Below are positions 30,377 through 30,646 of a stretch of 30,646 nt of DNA, one piece after another (positions within the stretch are counted from its first letter, which is position 1; every line of letters starts with the position of its first letter). The position numbers and the translations under genes were made by a program. The notes under the pieces were generated by a model. The model had not been told where the DNA came from. It saw nothing but the letters and a program-made list of their open reading frames with translations, and ran no database searches. The stretch spans positions 1-30,646 of the forward strand of contig JAFISE010000278.1 of NCBI GenBank assembly GCA_022560025.1. Direction: 5' to 3'. The DNA comes from Stagonosporopsis chrysanthemi (Eukaryota; Ascomycota; Dothideomycetes; Pleosporales; Didymellaceae).

Positions 30377-30495
30377 TTAGGCATATGGAAAAACAAGACT
30401 AAATAGAGTAAAAAAGTATAGTTATTACAATAATCACATATAAGTAAGGATGTAACAAATATATTATTGTTCGTGGGGGGGGCTTTAAGCAAATG
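30377..30495. repeat. right subtelomere resembling the rps3 5' flank
   Basis: Matches 7178-7335 in the same orientation (shared CATATGnAAAAACAAGACTAAATAG, GTAACAAATAT and GGGGCTTTAAGCAAATG boxes) with indels. It contains the first few rps3 codons' antisense but no gene. Confidence 0.75.
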
Positions 30496-30646
30496 TTTAC
30501 TCTTCTCCCCATTGCACTCTAAATTGCGATTTAGAGAGCAATACCATTTTTCTCAATGGGATTTGTTATAGTAGTATTGCTACTATTTTACAATCTATAC
30601 AACAAGTACGGTTTTTTTTCGGTAAATAGATCCATGCAACTAGGCT
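30496..30646. repeat. right terminal inverted repeat (R5)
   Basis: Reverse complement of bases 1-151 with one mismatch. The hairpin is at 30511-30542, and the small ATAGTAG/CTACTAT hairpin lies nearer the tip. The tip sequence ends AACTAGGCT. Confidence 0.9.

Noticed and set aside
1..30646. Circular molecule cut at an arbitrary point
   Set aside because: The ends are inverted, not direct, copies, so simple circular joining would make a palindrome instead of an overlap.

Overview
The window is a fungal-type mitochondrial DNA that reads as a complete linear molecule. The first about 151 bases are the reverse complement of the last 151, with one mismatch near base 100, so the molecule ends in terminal inverted repeats. 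UGA must be read as tryptophan (translation table 4) for nad1, cob, rps3, cox1 and cox2 to be intact. Fungal traits are a mitochondrially encoded rps3 and group I introns full of homing endonuclease genes (HEGs). One tRNA has 5' acceptor mismatches of the kind repaired by 5' tRNA editing in chytrid fungi. Linear mitogenomes with terminal inverted repeats are known in chytrids (Hyaloraphidium, Synchytrium; Batrachochytrium is reported as several linear segments). A chytrid is my best inference; I do not claim a species.

Layout, left to right. 1-264: terminal repeat R1 with trnC. 528-3509: nad1 on + with one group I intron. 3510-5735: a decayed LAGLIDADG fragment and unrecognised minus-strand reading frames (a frame of about 370 codons followed by two frames that look frameshifted from it, and a 131-codon membrane ORF). 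5801-7180: rps3 on -. 7178-7448: repeat R2. 7460-7929: a small ORF overlapping the cob stop, plus a decayed copy of it. 7929-9104: intronless cob on -. 9368-9780: repeat R3 with a second trnC. 9832-28579: one continuous cox1-cox2 coding unit on - in 13 exons. 29112-29548: repeat R4 with a third trnC. 29553-30339: trnK, trnV, trnN and trnY on -. 30377-30646: subtelomere and terminal repeat R5.

The main discovery is that cox1 and cox2 share one reading frame with no stop between them. COX1 reaches its usual C-terminus, then a 22-residue hydrophobic linker leads straight into the COX2 core. The splice sites I propose follow group I rules (U before the intron, G as its last base) and keep phase across all 13 exons, giving 790 codons. 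The introns hold seven GIY-YIG and six LAGLIDADG HEGs, nearly all fused in frame to the upstream exon. One intron site holds two group I cores with no exon between them, and one exon is only 22 nt.

The window lacks rnl, rns, atp6/8/9, cox3, nad2-6 and nad4L. If it is complete, the genome is multipartite. Related repeats at both ends and at three internal gene boundaries fit recombination among such linear chromosomes.
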